Positions 1-13,460 of a stretch of 64,000 nt of DNA are shown here, in pieces. The notes beneath the pieces are model-generated. The model was given only the letters and a program-made list of their open reading frames with translations. It was not told the DNA's origin and searched no databases. Within the stretch, counting starts at the first letter, position 1, and the number at the start of each line of letters is the position of its first letter. The position numbers and the translations under genes were made by a program. Source of the stretch: Ophioderma brevispina. Lineage: Eukaryota > Echinodermata > Ophiuroidea > Amphilepidida > Ophiodermatidae. Where the stretch lies: NCBI GenBank assembly GCA_023653785.1, contig JAMKCH010022259.1:1-64000 (forward strand), read 5' to 3'.

Positions 1-3000
1 TCCCCATGTAATTCTATCAAAACATCAGTATATTATTTAACATTTGTACAACGCTACAATTTAAACAAAAAGGCAACCAAAATAAATTGTCCCACAAAAT
101 GGTCACATCTTTTCGGACTACCAAGAACAGTTTTTAGCATTTTTGGTCTGTTTTGAACTTATTTGTTTGGTTTGTTTTTCTTTGTCTGTTCTCATTTGAA
201 ATGCAATCAGTCCTGATAAAGTAATTTCATTCCATATCAGAGAAGAGGCTGATGTACATGTTTAGGCCTATGATACCCCTTTAACCCACGTCATTGCCCA
301 ATTAAATAAACACATATGTGTCGAAAACGGGTAATTAAACGTAAAAGTTACGGAAATTTCATTGCGCTTTAAAACACAAATTCAACCATTTGACGATGGC
401 GTTTATTATATAAACTAATAATTTCATGGTTTGATATGGATTTATATAGTAAAAACTTAGTTTTATAGTTTACTATAGTAACTCCCATTATTTGACCGAA
501 GTACAAGTTTTCGGGAAAGTTTTACCAATACTGTGTGGAATAACTTTTATGTGAGTATAATCCCAAACTACTTAAAAGTTTTAGCGTGTTTAGGTCAAAT
601 TACTTTATTTTCGAACTTTTTGTTTTGCACTCGCGAAAAGACGGATTTCCACATTTTTCAACTCGAAATGGGTTAAACTTTATTAAAAAATAAAAAGGGC
701 GTTTTGGCAGGTTTTAAGTGTTAGCAAAAGGGAAATTGCGGATGTTCCTGTGGCGTGTGCGCTTATTTGTGCATACAAGAAAATCAATTATAATACACGT
801 AGTCCTATTTTGTATTTAAAAAAGTATAGGCCTTTGTGTTCGCCTTTATTTTTACGTAACGTTTTGTTATTCACTGGACGGTGTTTAATCATGGACGCCT
901 CCCCCTGACAAACCTAGTAATGAAATAAACATGGTATTGAAACAAGTCAAGTGTGGCTTGCGTGCGGTACTTGAGAAAGTGTCCCGTCGTGTGAAATCGA
1001 TAATCAATTTTGTCCCGCACAAAAGAAAACGGTGGCAGTTAATTGGTACTGTATAAACAATTCTATGGGGGGTCGCATAGAAGTTTCTCTCACTTCTCAT
1101 TGAAAGAGCAGGTAGGAAAAATATCTTATCATGGAGATGTTCGCTCTACCTGCAAGGATAAGTTCCTCGCCCTGTCGAATATGTGTGAGCGAATGTCTCT
1201 CGGCTGAGTTCAATTCTATGGGAACGGCGGCCTAAGTCATGTCACAAAATACTTTCAGGAATTACATTTAAAACCATCTAGACATAGCGGAGGTAACAGA
1301 TATCCATGTAATTGTTCCTGTTTGTCATTTGGAATTTTTCTAACCTATCAATCTTGGCATCAATTGAAGTGTACAGTTTGTGTTAAAGTGTGACATCAGT
1401 AAGTATAGGAAGATTTATTTATCATTACTTGGAATTATCTTATTCAAATTGTGACTCAATCTTCCATGAAGCAATTGTGTTTGTTAACTAACTACCCTTT
1501 TTATCTTGCCTTCATTGTGTATTTTAACCAGAGCATAATTATCCCAGTTTCTTACTTACAATGAAAGCAAGTTCTCGGAGGGTACTTGCTCATTACCCCA
1601 GCACTACCTGCCTCTTTATCGGCATCTAAACTAAGCATTATTTCAATTGGTTGCTTGGATGTAACTTCATACATTAGCCAATCAGAGACACTCTAAAAGT
1701 GGTGGTCTGGTTTGCACAGGATAAAGAAGTACAATTGATTTGTTGACTCAAAGGCAGTGGCGTATCCGGTGGGTACAGAGGTGGAAGAGTACCCCCTGCA
1801 AATTTGTTTTTTTAGGGGAAATCGGGAAATGAAACCGATATATTCATGTTAAATCAGGGCCCCCTTTTTTTAGATTATTTTGCCATGCGACTGGGAATTT
1901 TTTTGCATGTGTTCGGGACATTTGTTGCACTTACTGGGAAATTTGCCCTTAGAATCACCGGCTTGCTACGCGCCTTGCTCAAGGGCCATGGTATTCTTAC
2001 TGACCATAGACATATCGGAAAATTCCTCATGGGCTGCTTGATTTTTGGGTTCTAGAAAGGCTAAAATGGCCTGAGGGACACCTAAATTTGTGCATCAGGA
2101 TCACTATGAGTTACATAAGCTCATCTACCAAGGACACAGTTCGTCGGTTGTCTTCTACATGTACATAATATTGACATGACTACTTGTGTGATCTGGGTAT
2201 CATTTACCATACCCAAAAAACCAGGAGTGTATTTTTCTAAATACATGGTGAATGAAAGCTACTGAACGTAGGCCAAGGGAATTGAGATTATTAGCTCATA
2301 TGGATGTCTTTTGTTGCTTAATGGGCTTTTGTCTTTAAATTACACTTCTGGGAAAATTTCCCAGTTCAACCTGGTTCATGTTGTGTCCTATATGAGTCCA
2401 ACATAATCATCATCTGGGTCATCTGTGACAAAATGATTGAAGCAGCTTTATCCTTCACGAGCTGCGCTGGATCAACGATGCCGATTCCCATATCTTTGAA
2501 ATGGTGTCCCATCAGGGTAAGCTAATTTTCCTTCTACATGATTTTGGTGTCCTCTTGACCAGACATATAGTAGATGAATATTGTTCGTCTGTTGCCAATG
2601 CATGGCTGGTAAATGGAGTTGTTTCTTTTTATCCCCCTGGCTTGAAAAGCAGAGGGGAATATTGCGAGGGGTGCTCATGTCCGGATGTGTATGGTTGTGT
2701 GTTCAGTTTGGTTAGGTTTCCTTTTTTCGCGTCTCCTTCGAAAAGTTTTAAGTCCGATTTAAACCATTATTATGTTTTGAGAATCTTCCGTCCTATATTA
2801 CTATACACTGCTGGGAAATCAATAAAAACTAAATTTGCTCGTTCTCGGCTTTCGCGTTTTGCGGCGGGGGTACCAAAGGTTAGGGTTGTTTGGTTCAGTG
2901 CGGAACCTTATCAGAACGTTACCTATAGGCCAATTCCCAACTCCATCCCAACCTATACCCAGGTCTTTTTTTGGTATTACAATTGATTCTGTAAATGCTC

Positions 3001-3239
3001 TATATGATGTTGGGCAAAGCACTTGACGGATTTTAAATGGCAATACTCATTCTTTGTATACATGAAAACTATACCATAGTCCCTTCTCACCTGTCCGAGT
3101 TTCCTCTTCCAACAACGCCACGCCAGTGTTCCGCATTATGCCGAGTGTAAACTTGCCATCAGCCCCTTTCCACCAACCAACCCTTCCCCACCCAAGTCAG
3201 GTTCTCATTTTCACCAAATTGGAAAATAAAATATTAAAA
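1..3239. other. No gene seen
   Basis: AT-rich sequence with only short unconvincing frames. A truncated element end GGCAGTGGCGTATCCGGTGG lies at 1755, and 2705-2765 repeats 14457-14520. Confidence 0.6.
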
Positions 3240-4330
3240 AACCCACATTTTATTATTTTTTTTTAAACTTGTGTCTTTTCTTTTCTTGATCATTCTAATA
3301 AAATAATAATAATAATATTATTTTGGTTAAATCTTATTTTTTTTGAGTCACTATTTGTCACATGTTGTGTTTTTTTGGTTTTTTTTATAATTGTTTAAAA
3401 AACCTTTTCTTCGTATTTTCTTTTTTTAATGTATTTGTCTTTTTTTTTTTCATCAGTTTTAATATTTCGGGTGGTTAAGTCCAATTTTGTTTTCAACACC
3501 AACTTCCAATGTCTTTTTATTACCTTTAATTATAGAACAGTCATAACACGAGAAGCACAGATGAGTTTTACGTTAGACTTTGTAAAATAAGTTTAATTTT
3601 GTTTGGCATTTTTGCTTTGATTCATTACCTGTTTCATATAAGCATGATATGCTTACCTAACATTAGTTGCACATTTTTGTAGTTTTGTTATTTTTTTAAT
3701 TATTATATTTTTATGAACGGGGTGCCCTCGTCTGGCCAACTTTGGCTTTTTGGTCCCCTCCCGCTATATAACTGTATTATTTTTTCTCACTTTGTATTGA
3801 CTCATTATACTATCGCTGATAAGGAATAAAGAGTTTATCAATTTATCTTTATTTTTTTAATTATTTTAAAGATTTTATTTTTATTAGTTCATTTTTAATT
3901 TTAAGTAACCTGTTCATTGATGTATTTTCATTTAGTTGTGTTTTTTAATTATTTTTTTACATTTTGTTCAGTACTTTTGTTATTAATTTTTTGTGTTTAT
4001 TTAATTGCTTATATTAATTTTTATGTATTTTTAAAATTAATTTTAATGTAATAGTTGTTTTCTTTTAGGTGCTTATTTGTATTTGTCTTTTCTTTTTTAT
4101 TTGTCTTTTAGAGTTTTCTTTTTTTCACTCATTGTTCGATTGTTAATTCTTTTGAATTTTTTAGTTTGTTTTTATTTATATTTAAATTTATTTTTTTTGG
4201 TTTCCATTGTAATTTTTGTTTTATTTTATTGTTTTTATTGGCCTAACTCATTCCAACTTCGTTGATTCACTTTAAACTGTGTAGGTTTTTAAAAAAAAGA
4301 ATAAAAAAAGGAAAAAAGAAAAAAAGGAGA
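3240..4330. repeat. T-rich low-complexity tract
   Basis: Roughly 1.1 kb of T- and AT-rich sequence ending in a purine-rich AAAAGAAAAAAAGG stretch. The 62-residue frame at 4077-4265 is a composition artefact (mostly Phe, Leu, Tyr). Confidence 0.85.
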
Positions 4331-4886
4331 AAAAAGCAAAATAAAGGCACATCTTCCTGATAACAAACAGCTCAAACAATAAGCAAACTAAACAACATCA
4401 TAAAACAATATGAAATCAAACTCTTTTAACCGTTTCGAACCTGGACCAACCAGGGAAAAATTCATGTGCGCAGATCCCTTAAACCGCTGCTCGCCACTGA
4501 AGATCTTGAGATTTGCTAGTGTGATCTGCTCATTTGGTCACAAGTGGATGGAAGACAGATCGAAGTCACAATTGACCGACCACTACCAGCCAGAGACGGT
4601 AATAGTTACCGCGTTAAAAGCAGCCAAATTACTCATACACTACATCATGAACTTTTTTCCCTATTGCCTATCAAGAATAAAACATTTACAATCTCTAATG
4701 GATATTTTCACCATCAGTGAAAATCTTCCAGGCCCTTTATTTTCCTCAAACGCGTACACACCCATGTTACTAATTTCACCCCCCCCCCCTATTTACGAAC
4801 ATGGAATATTCCACATGGCGAGTTCGGATGACAAACAAACACTTGCCCACAATCGTCCAAATTCCAACCGTTTTCTTTAAAAAACA

Positions 4887-5330
4887 AAACGCCTTTCGGC
4901 CCTGGAGAAGACTTCAACACATACATTCAAATTTATAGCTCCAAACACACTCCCTTTATCCAACTGTTACAGAAGGTTCAACCTCCACTCACCACGCAAA
5001 GGTAGTACCTACCCCCAATACATTCACACTTACTGTCTGTCTGCCCACACATGTTTGGACCCTCAAAGTAGACCAATTCCAATATCAGCAGCCTAATTTC
5101 TGATAACAGCCTTTCGCCCTTGATAAGACTTCAACACATAACGTATCCAATTTATAGCTCCAAACACGCTCCCTCTATCCCAAACCGTTAACAGAAGTCA
5201 ATTTCCACTCACAACGCGAAAGTCAGACTACCCCCAACCAATACGTGCACACTGATTTTCTTCAGCCGACACATTTTTGGACCCCAAAAGTAGACCAATT
5301 TAATTATCAGACTAACTCTGCTAACAAAAG
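4887..5330 (+). repeat. Two tandem ~221-bp repeat units
   Basis: Each begins CGCCTTTCGGCC or CAGCCTTTCGCCC, followed by AAGACTTCAACACAT, TTATAGCTCCAAACAC, ACAGAAG, CACAC-x-T and AGTAGACCAATTCCAATATC. A third diverged unit is at 12.17 kb. Confidence 0.7.
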
Positions 5331-5628
5331 TCGGGCCACACATATTCCCACCTGAAAAAGTTGAGTGCCCCCACCCTCACCCCCTCACTCCCATATTCGC
5401 TCATGTTCTAATATATTTCTTTCTATTTTATAATTCCTTACAGCCGGTTCCTTTCATTTCCAATCTGCATGACATGGGCTCCAAATACCTCAAAAAATAA
5501 CCTATATTGCAGCATGTTCCATGTTTAGAATATCAATTTGGGTTGATTTTTTACATTTACAACATTTTGTGATTAAACTAATCTGTCCACACCAAAATTA
5601 AAACTAATTAATTTGTTCTATTAAGTCA

Positions 5629-7011
5629 TGTTCAGACGGAGCCGTAATCATCGATGATACCTACCATGATATAACATTTTATCCGTTAACTTCGACAGAC
5701 GTCCACCCGTTTTTATCATCGACAACTTTAAAAGTTAATCAACGAGTATATTGCCGACTTGTTTGGGATAAGAACCGGAAGTTTAGCGCGCTCTACGGAC
5801 CCACTGCAGTGCTCCAAAAATACCCCGCGAAACAAAATCATGGCGAATGGTAGTCGTAAACTAGGACTTCTTATACCGTTGATGACGTTTTAAAATGGTT
5901 GGTATATTCCTATAAAAGTAATGAGCTAGTTATGCGTCTGTTTTGCTCATAGTGTTTGCATTGCGAACTAGCGTAACACACCGGCCACGGCCCTTCGAAG
6001 CTGTTCGAAAGCAAGCAAGAGCCAGACCGTTATGATTACGGTTCTGCTGCTGCTAACCCCAATCCAAGAGCGTTATTACAGCATCCCCTGGTTTTCTACA
6101 TATTTATCATTTTTGTGTATGTAAAACTTTTTTAAAAAGTCTTTTAAAAAATTCCCGTTTGAATTAAATTGGTGGTAAGTTTCGCGCCGGAAAAATCATT
6201 CGGCAAAATCGCCATTTTGGTGACTTCATGACTTGTCAATCACTGTCCTGTCTCCTATAAATATTCAGTAGAAACATGTTCCTCACCAAATTCAACCCCT
6301 TACATCGCGCTTTCTATTGACTTTCGTGGCACTGTCCGATTCTAGGCTTTGGCTAAAAAATAATCATTAGTTACCCTTGATTGTAATTCTTACCAATTGG
6401 GATCATTGTAACTGTCTGTCGATCCTTACCCTTCATGTGCGTCGTCTTCACTTGCACAAAATGGCAGCCATTTAGTAGTCGAAGCCGATGAAAATTGATG
6501 GGGATCGAATCATAAAATATTTTCCAACCTTCCTCAAATAGGACGCTGTAGTTTGCTATAGAACCTAATGAAACGGCTAGGTCACTATAATGTATGTATG
6601 CCTATTTATGCTTCGTCAGATTGTACGGTCAGTGCACGATTATTATTATAATGTATTTAAAATTTATCTTTTTTAACTGCCAGTCTGAGTGTACTAACAC
6701 ACATGTATAGTCCGTCGCTATGATAAATATAATGGCAACCGGCATCGCGACCCCACACGTCTGGCGAGGTCACACTAAACTTCGAGCTTGTTGATAAGCC
6801 TGTCCACACGGCTGTAAAAGCTCGTAAACTTTGACGCTCAACAGGGGGTAGCGCGCTAACCACGACTAAACCATAAGAACTTTGGTTTTAAACTTCCGAG
6901 TAAACTTAAAGTTTACTAAACCACGAGTGCATTCGCACGGGCATACTAAAGTTCAAAATTTCGAAACTTAAACTACATGTAAACTTTACGTTTAGAGCCC
7001 TCGTCTGAACA
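5629..7011. repeat. Tentative element bounded by a 10-bp inverted repeat
   Basis: TGTTCAGACG at 5629-5638 and CGTCTGAACA at 7002-7011. Only ten bases pair and no target duplication is seen, so it may be coincidence. The interior holds no recognised gene; the 68-residue minus frame at 6657-6863 is not convincing. Confidence 0.25.
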
Positions 7012-7238
7012 CGCCTTTAGTTAGCAAAAGGAAACGTTGTCAATTAGGACAATAAACAGTAGGCCCATAGTAGAGCAGCCCCTGAGTGCTTTAAGTGGCC
7101 AAGGCCAATTAAAGGATCATGATGCATGTATCTGGCACATATCCTTCAACACAATACACATATCCCACAACACAATATTGACTTAGATGAGGTTTTGAAC
7201 GTCCTCCTTTAAACGAGTCTTCTATACCGCGTATTCAG

Positions 7239-7471
7239 GATAATTTGGCACAATGTATTATGGGATATTTGATTTGATTACGCATACCATTAAAGCATGA
7301 TTAAAGAGGCCACAATATGAGATTAGATCATTTAATGAATTTCACCATATCCCATAATACAATAGATGTGGTATTAGACTGCATATATATATCGCAATGT
7401 TAATACACTTATTTACCAGCACTTATTTAAGATAATTTGACACATTGTATTGTGGGATATTGGATTTGATA
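7239..7471 (+). repeat. Direct repeat of ~40 bp, 190 bp apart
   Basis: GATAATTTGGCACAATGTAT ... GGGATATTTGATTTGAT (7239) recurs as GATAATTTGACACATTGTAT ... GGGATATTGGATTTGAT (7429), with inverted ATATCCCATAATACAAT between them at 7347. Confidence 0.6.
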
Positions 7472-8093
7472 CTGTGATTCTTATGTACATTCTTCAGTCC
7501 ACAATGCAAGTCAAACCATTTCGCAAAAAAGGTAACATTTGGGTCCGATACAAACAACAACTTAACGCCCTGCTTTAGTAAAAGATCTAAAATGTTCTCT
7601 GTTAAAAATCATTGGCATATGCCTTCAGATTTCAATATTTTTTAACCCTTGTCTAGCAACCAAGGTTATAGCTATGACGCACAAGGAATGTAGTCCAATT
7701 TTGTGTGTGTTTTGTATATCAGGGGCTACTTTTCTTATCGTCTGGTGACCCAATTTGGCAGTGGGTAGGGGAGAGCCCGAGTCAGGGACGTTCGAGCCAT
7801 CTCCCAAAATCGGGGTGTAATTTGTCCGTTTGGAGCCGTTTTTAAAATCAAAGTCCAGAAATTTTAGCTTGAAAGTCATCGGCATTGTGTGCATTTTCTA
7901 TGGTGAAGGCGAAGGCATCCATTGAGGCAAAGTATTTAACAGTGTGCACTCATCGCCGCAAAGGAAAGGGCCTCTTGATCATCTGGGTATATTTCTTTCA
8001 AGTTAACCCCATTTCACTAATTAGCATTGAAAGATTTACTACACGTTTTAGCACTTTAGGCATTACGCTTACTAACAGGTCCATGGTGACACT

Positions 8094-8297
8094 AGGCATG
8101 TTCACACGATCGTTGTTAAGTCGTTGTTAAGATCGTGGTAAGCACAGTCATTGGTAAGCTCGTGAGTAGTGACCGTCTGAACAACATCATTGTTAAGCTA
8201 ACAACGATTTAACAACGACGATTTACTTTTAAGAAATCTTAAAAGTAGCGAGCTACTTGCGAGCAATCGTCGTTGGTAAGTGCCGTATGAACAGTGC
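8094..8297. repeat. Possible inverted-repeat element with GTTCA ends
   Basis: GGCATGTTCACACGATCGTTGTTAAG at left and CAATCGTCGTTGGTAAG ... CGTATGAACAGTGCT at right; the interior has CTTTTAAGAAATCTTAAAAG. Several GTTGTTAAG / CTTAACAA phrases pair. Confidence 0.5.
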
Positions 8298-10299
8298 TAC
8301 TCACGTACGTCGATTAGGGTGACCTCATAACGACATCCTGGTCAACTATTCCGTATCGTGGATACCAGAATGCTTTGTTTGTAGTTCGCATATTCGTGTA
8401 TTCATCAACTTTTGACAGCGGTCTTTGTAGTAATTTACCGTTTTTCCAATTTATTTTTAATAATGGCATCATCATTTTAGTAGTACAGCCCCGAAAAACA
8501 AGCGAAACACGGAACCCAAAACTGGTCCAAGAGAGCGATACAAGCGTTAATCAAGGAATCTTGAAGGAACCATGTGCAATTAAAAGACAACTCAATTTAT
8601 AGGGATTTCCCTTTTTACGCGATCACGTGACCATTGACAGACAGCCTCGTGTCTCATGTTTGGCTAGGCCACTACACGGCGTATGTGCCAAGAATTGTTG
8701 AAAAAGAAATTCCAACTAATTTTTATTGAGAGAGAAATTAATTCGATCGGTATTTCAATCGAAATAATTACATATTCCATGTTTATTTGTGCGAATTAGA
8801 TCTTTATATGATTTGTATTAGTGAGTAATCGTGATTTAATCACAGCAAATGCGAATCAAAATGTTCCGTCAACCGGACACTGCACGTAACGGTCCTCTGT
8901 GGCGAGGAACCACGTCACATTTCGTTGATGATGCATTTGTTTTTGATGTCATGTTTGGGGCTGGATCGCTTCACTGATGGTGTGTTGGAATGATAATCGC
9001 ATAACCCGCGTTACTGGCAAATCCTCTGTCGATGAGTTACTAACGAAAAACAGAAGCCAAAAATATCGCTTTTAAAAACACACTCCTGCTTGAGGATTCC
9101 ATTTTGGCATTGTTTACAATGGGTTGAGATTTGCGGGGTTCCAAGTCAATTACCGTAGTCAGCACGAGCGGCGCTCTACTTCCGCTATTTACCAATGACA
9201 GAATGAATGCCGCTCGCTGGTAACTTTGGAAGGGTATCGTTGTTAAGTTCCATGTGGACGTGCGTCGTTGTTAAAGGCGCTAATGAAGGATTAAATGAAT
9301 TTTTCTTGGCACCGCTACTTTCGAAAGTAGGGGCCGCCTGTCTGACCACACCCTACCACTCTAACTCGGAGAGGGTAATACTGAACACACTATGTTTTAT
9401 ATCCATATCTATTTAAAATTTCAATAGGCCTTCTTCTTAATAACCATAATGTTAGCTTAAAATGGTTATTACTTTAATCAATGTCTCATATCAGAACTCA
9501 CGCTTTAGCTATTCTACATCAATTTTCCCCACATTCTATTCTTGTGAAAATTAAAGAGCTGCAAAAATTTTTAATCTGGTTTAAAAGAAGGAACATACCA
9601 AATACAAATGACTGATGCTGATAACATACTTGCTTATAAATTTTAAGTTACATTGCCTTGAAGAGTCAATTCCAATAGCTGTAATCACTTGCGAGTAAAA
9701 TTTTCATATGTTTATCTAGATAAATGATATTTATGTTATAACTTCAATTAGCACTCTCCAATTCACATAGGTTGTCCTTGATAATCTTCATCCCAAGTAC
9801 ACTTTCAGTATAGTCCACTTGCCCCTGGTATTTGACCACACACACACATTTCACTTTTAGACTTTCAACTAGCAGTGGTTATTTTTTTTCCAAGTCATTT
9901 TCATCTTCTTTAGACTCTTAGTTGTGGGAGTTATAGCTGAATCATCCTTGAGAGTCAAAAAAGTATGTAAGGAGGCCTATACCTTTCCTCAACAAACATT
10001 TGTTATACAGTAGAAACAAATTTGTTTTTGAAACATATAAATAGAACAAATAGTGAATACTCTCTATATATTTATCACACAAAAACTAATGATCAGCCCT
10101 TAGACCTATTTCATTAGTTATCTATTTAATGTGCAAATGAAATATTGTTAAAAAATAGACAATTGACTATATAGCCTATTAATAGAGGATTCAATTGTCT
10201 TTTCACACTATTTTTAGCGTCATGATCAAATAAAAACATAATTTCTACTACCCTATTCGATTTTCACTTGGATCGTGGAAGAAGTTTGTATGACCACTG

Positions 10300-10575
10300 G
10301 TGTAATGTTTTTTTTGTACCCACCTGGTATGTCCTGGCATAGAGTAGCGACCCCAGTAGTGTCCCTCATATTGACCATGTGTACGCATGACGTTCCCTTT
10401 TTCGCGTAAAAATGGTGGATTTTTAAAAGTAATTCGCGAACATAAATGTACGCGATTTTGTAAAAAAGGGTCCTTTTTTGTCGACGATGTACTCAATATT
10501 TTTGAAAAGGGTATATTTTTTTGTGAATACGAAAATGTAAATCCTAGAAATCTTACCAATTTCTCGCTTATTTAA
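10300..10575 (+). repeat. Dispersed repeat with internal ~60-bp quasi-units
   Basis: ACGCATGACGTTCCCTTTTTCGCGTA followed by runs of AAAAGGGT-x-x-TTTTTT spaced about 55-65 bp. The 103-residue minus frame (K-N-P-P-F-L, K-K-D-P-F-L, K-N-I-P-F-S) only mirrors this spacing and is not a known protein. Confidence 0.55.
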
Positions 10576-11159
10576 TCCATTAATTACATTTTTTTTATGT
10601 TTTTGCCCAAAATTTCAAATCAGTCCGCTGGGACAAATCCGCTGAAAGTTCAAGTCGAATTCCCGTTTGTTTACATTTCAGTCATGCGTGTAGCAGGGCT
10701 GAGGCACCAATGTCCTTTTGTTACTAACTCCAACTCTGCGCCCCAGGTAGAGGACCGCTGATTCCCATGGGTCTTATAATCAAGCGTATCATATGCCACC
10801 GGTCTGTGAACCATGACAAGCAAGGGTAACTCTTGAATTCATCATGGTGCTGACCATAAAGTCAAGGCGACGTTTGTCTCGAATGCCGCGACTGCGATGA
10901 TTTTGTGCGTGAATCAGGGTCATTAATGTGCGTATTGCAACTGTCCCCAGGATTATAAATGTTTTATATTGAAAAAGTGCCTTGTCTTTCTTCTGATGTG
11001 ATTGTGCTGTATGCGTGAAACGTCATTTAATATAAGCAAACTGTTGTAGCTTGTTGCACGGTTGTGCGCAATGCAAGCAAAGCATTTAGAGTGACTTAAC
11101 TCCTGAGTTGTTCACACAGGCTATTTTGGTATCGGAATTGAATATTTTAAATTGGGACA

Positions 11160-11560
11160 TTCAATTAGCTTTTCGGTTATTTGGTAATTCAGTGTACTTT
11201 CTGTTATTTGTTCCCCTCATAGATTGGCTTAAAGATGGTATTAAAACAGGTAAAAGGATAACAAGTTCATCATCTTGAAAAGAAAATATGTTTTTGTGTG
11301 TTTCTTGAAATGTCAAAAAAGGGGTGTTTTGTAAAGTGTACTTGAAATGCATAAAAAAAAGTTTGTTTTTTAAAGGGTATTTGTACCACCGCCCGTTTTC
11401 ACATGTGAAAAAGGGGTCTCTCGAATTGCTGAGATGTAACTTGAAACTACGCGAAAAAGGGACCCATATTTTTTGACTTGGGAAACGATCATGCGTTACG
11501 CCGTTGAATAGGAAGTGACACCACCCGGGTAGAGACCAATGTTTACCATTGTACAAAAGT
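11160..11560 (-). repeat. Inverted partner of the 10.3-kb repeat
   Basis: Minus strand reads GTAACGCATGATCGTTTCCC ... CCCTTTTTCGCGTAG and again AAAAAGGGG-type units (minus frame with D-P-F-F, N-T-P-F-L). The 131-residue frame here is unrecognised and most likely incidental. Confidence 0.5.
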
Positions 11561-12049
11561 CAAATTCTGTTTTGTGTGCCACGCATTTTACAAAAACTGA
11601 TTTTCACTTGATTTTCTGTTATATGAAAAAATCAATGAAATGACCATATCACAGTCTAAACGTACCTGTGGAGAGATTCATCATTGAAGTCATGGAGTGG
11701 TTTCACAAAGTTTGGCCTTCCACGCCTGACTCGTCCGGGGTTTACTAAACATCTCGAGATTAACAACAGACAATTTTGAACGAACAAACGCATTTTGAAA
11801 GCTAATAAGATTGTGCCTTTGAAGGTGATTAAGTAACATGTTCCACCACTATATTGTGTAATTGCAAAGAGGGCACTTTTTCACTTATACAAGTTTTTTG
11901 AGACAAGGGCTGTAGATACCTGCTTGTAGCATCATCAAGGGTTTACATCATCGGGTGTGTCATTGATGCTCTCGTTTACATTTAAATCACCACCAACCTC
12001 TCTCCGAGCATACTCATTATATCTCCTCAATATAATACTCCCCATTTAG

Positions 12050-12390
12050 GAACATGGAATTTCCCTTTGGGCAGTCTGTAGCTGTACTTCATTTCTTGAA
12101 AAATAATTTGTCCTCAGAATTCTTCCAAGAATCCACCTTTTTCCTCCACCAAAACACAACACACCTTCGGCCTGGCAGAGCTTTACAATACATAACAATA
12201 TTAAAGTTATAGCTCCAAACACTGTGTCCCTCTATCAAAACCGTTGACAGAAGTCCAAATTTTTCTCACAATGCAAAAGGCAGTACCCCTATGACCCACC
12301 TCGTGCACACGTACTGCTTCTGTCGCACATTTTTGGATTTTCAAATAGAGACCAATTCCAATATACAGACTACTTCTGATCCAACACTTC
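12050..12390 (+). repeat. Third unit of the 4.9-kb repeat with left flank
   Basis: AACATGGAATTTCC, CCTTCGGCCTGGCAGAGC, AGTTATAGCTCCAAACAC, AACCGTTGACAGAAGTCC and GAGACCAATTCCAATATA match 4798-5110. The copy shows that the unit is dispersed, not only tandem. Confidence 0.65.
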
Positions 12391-13317
12391 TCATTCCAAG
12401 ATACAGACTAAAAAACGTCTGATAACAACACTTCTACAATAATCTACGCTCTAATCTCGAAACTTTGTTGTCCAAATACTTTCCAACACTTTGGCTCCAC
12501 CCCTTACCGTTCATTGAATTTTAAACAGACCGCATTCCTAATAGCAGTTGATGTCTGTGCACCCTGGTTAACGAGACAGTATGAAGCCGCATGCGCACAC
12601 AACCCCAGTAAACCCATCTCAGGTATTCATTACTGGTGGCCCGCCATGCATGTTCGTCGAATAACACGGAATAATGCCGCGTGAACGGCCAATTGTGAGT
12701 GGGGGTCAGCTAAATTACGTACCACGGAAGTAGGTTGCGTGTGCCAGATTCCGTCATGTCATGTCAATTTTTGCATCGATCAGTCAAAGACGCGTTTGTT
12801 TTATTTTACCTTGCGAGATGGCTATTTCTTCTGCTTCTGGCTGGTGAATTAATTTTCAACAATAATGGATTGATTAAAAGGTGTGGATAGTGCCCACACC
12901 GGTAGAGTACCGCCGCGCTGTGGAGTAAAGATTTTCAGGTCAGTTAGAGCCCTAGGTAATCCTTGATCCATTGTCATTACAGTAGTCATAGGGCCATGGC
13001 AGGGTACATAACGATGAACTTGTTAGTCTTCGAGTCTTTTGTAAGCAAGAGCAACTCGCGGAAATCTTGAAGTTGAAACAATTTTTTATTGACGTCCGCC
13101 ACGACGATGGAGTCCTTACCAAACTATAATCTCTATAAAACATTAGATCGGCAAAAATCATCATCTGAAGAGGTGGACGGTGTAGACAGGGGGATTGTCA
13201 TTTCGACAGAGACAATATTGGCCCAATTCATGAACTGGCCAAGCTGAAGTTTATAATGAACTGTGTATAGTAATATAGGACCACAAGATGTCTCAAAAAG
13301 CACACTAATAAGATAAA

Positions 13318-13460
13318 TAGATTCCTTGGTTTTCGCCGCACTACCCCCAAATTTATTGGTCTCGCTATGATTGAAAAAATATTGGGCCTCGACTGCGTCT
13401 CGCACCAATATTTTTTTCAAAACTGGCTAGGGTCTGCTGTGACTCAATAAATTTGGGTAT
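13318..13460. repeat. Damaged copy of the foldback hairpin
   Basis: Same order of arms as 14199-14345, but the right arm has an insertion around GGCTAGGGTCTGCTGTGACT, so pairing is broken. Part of the duplicated segment discussed under 13261-14725. Confidence 0.7.

Larger units (their letters stand above)
5340..10299. other. No gene seen apart from the repeats listed
   Basis: Unique-looking AT-rich DNA. None of the 60-90-codon frames here has a recognisable motif, good flanking splice sites or repeat support. Confidence 0.55.

Noticed and set aside
4077..4265. 62-residue hydrophobic frame as a membrane protein
   Set aside because: It lies in a T-rich tract; Phe/Leu/Tyr content follows from base composition.
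5629..7011. A firm transposon call from TGTTCAGACG ends
   Set aside because: Ten paired bases without target duplication can arise by chance; kept only as a tentative feature.
12818..12850. ATGGCTATTTCTTCTGCT followed by a GTGAAT donor as HINT1 exon 1
   Set aside because: The encoded residues do not match the family N-terminus and any small frame would fit as well.
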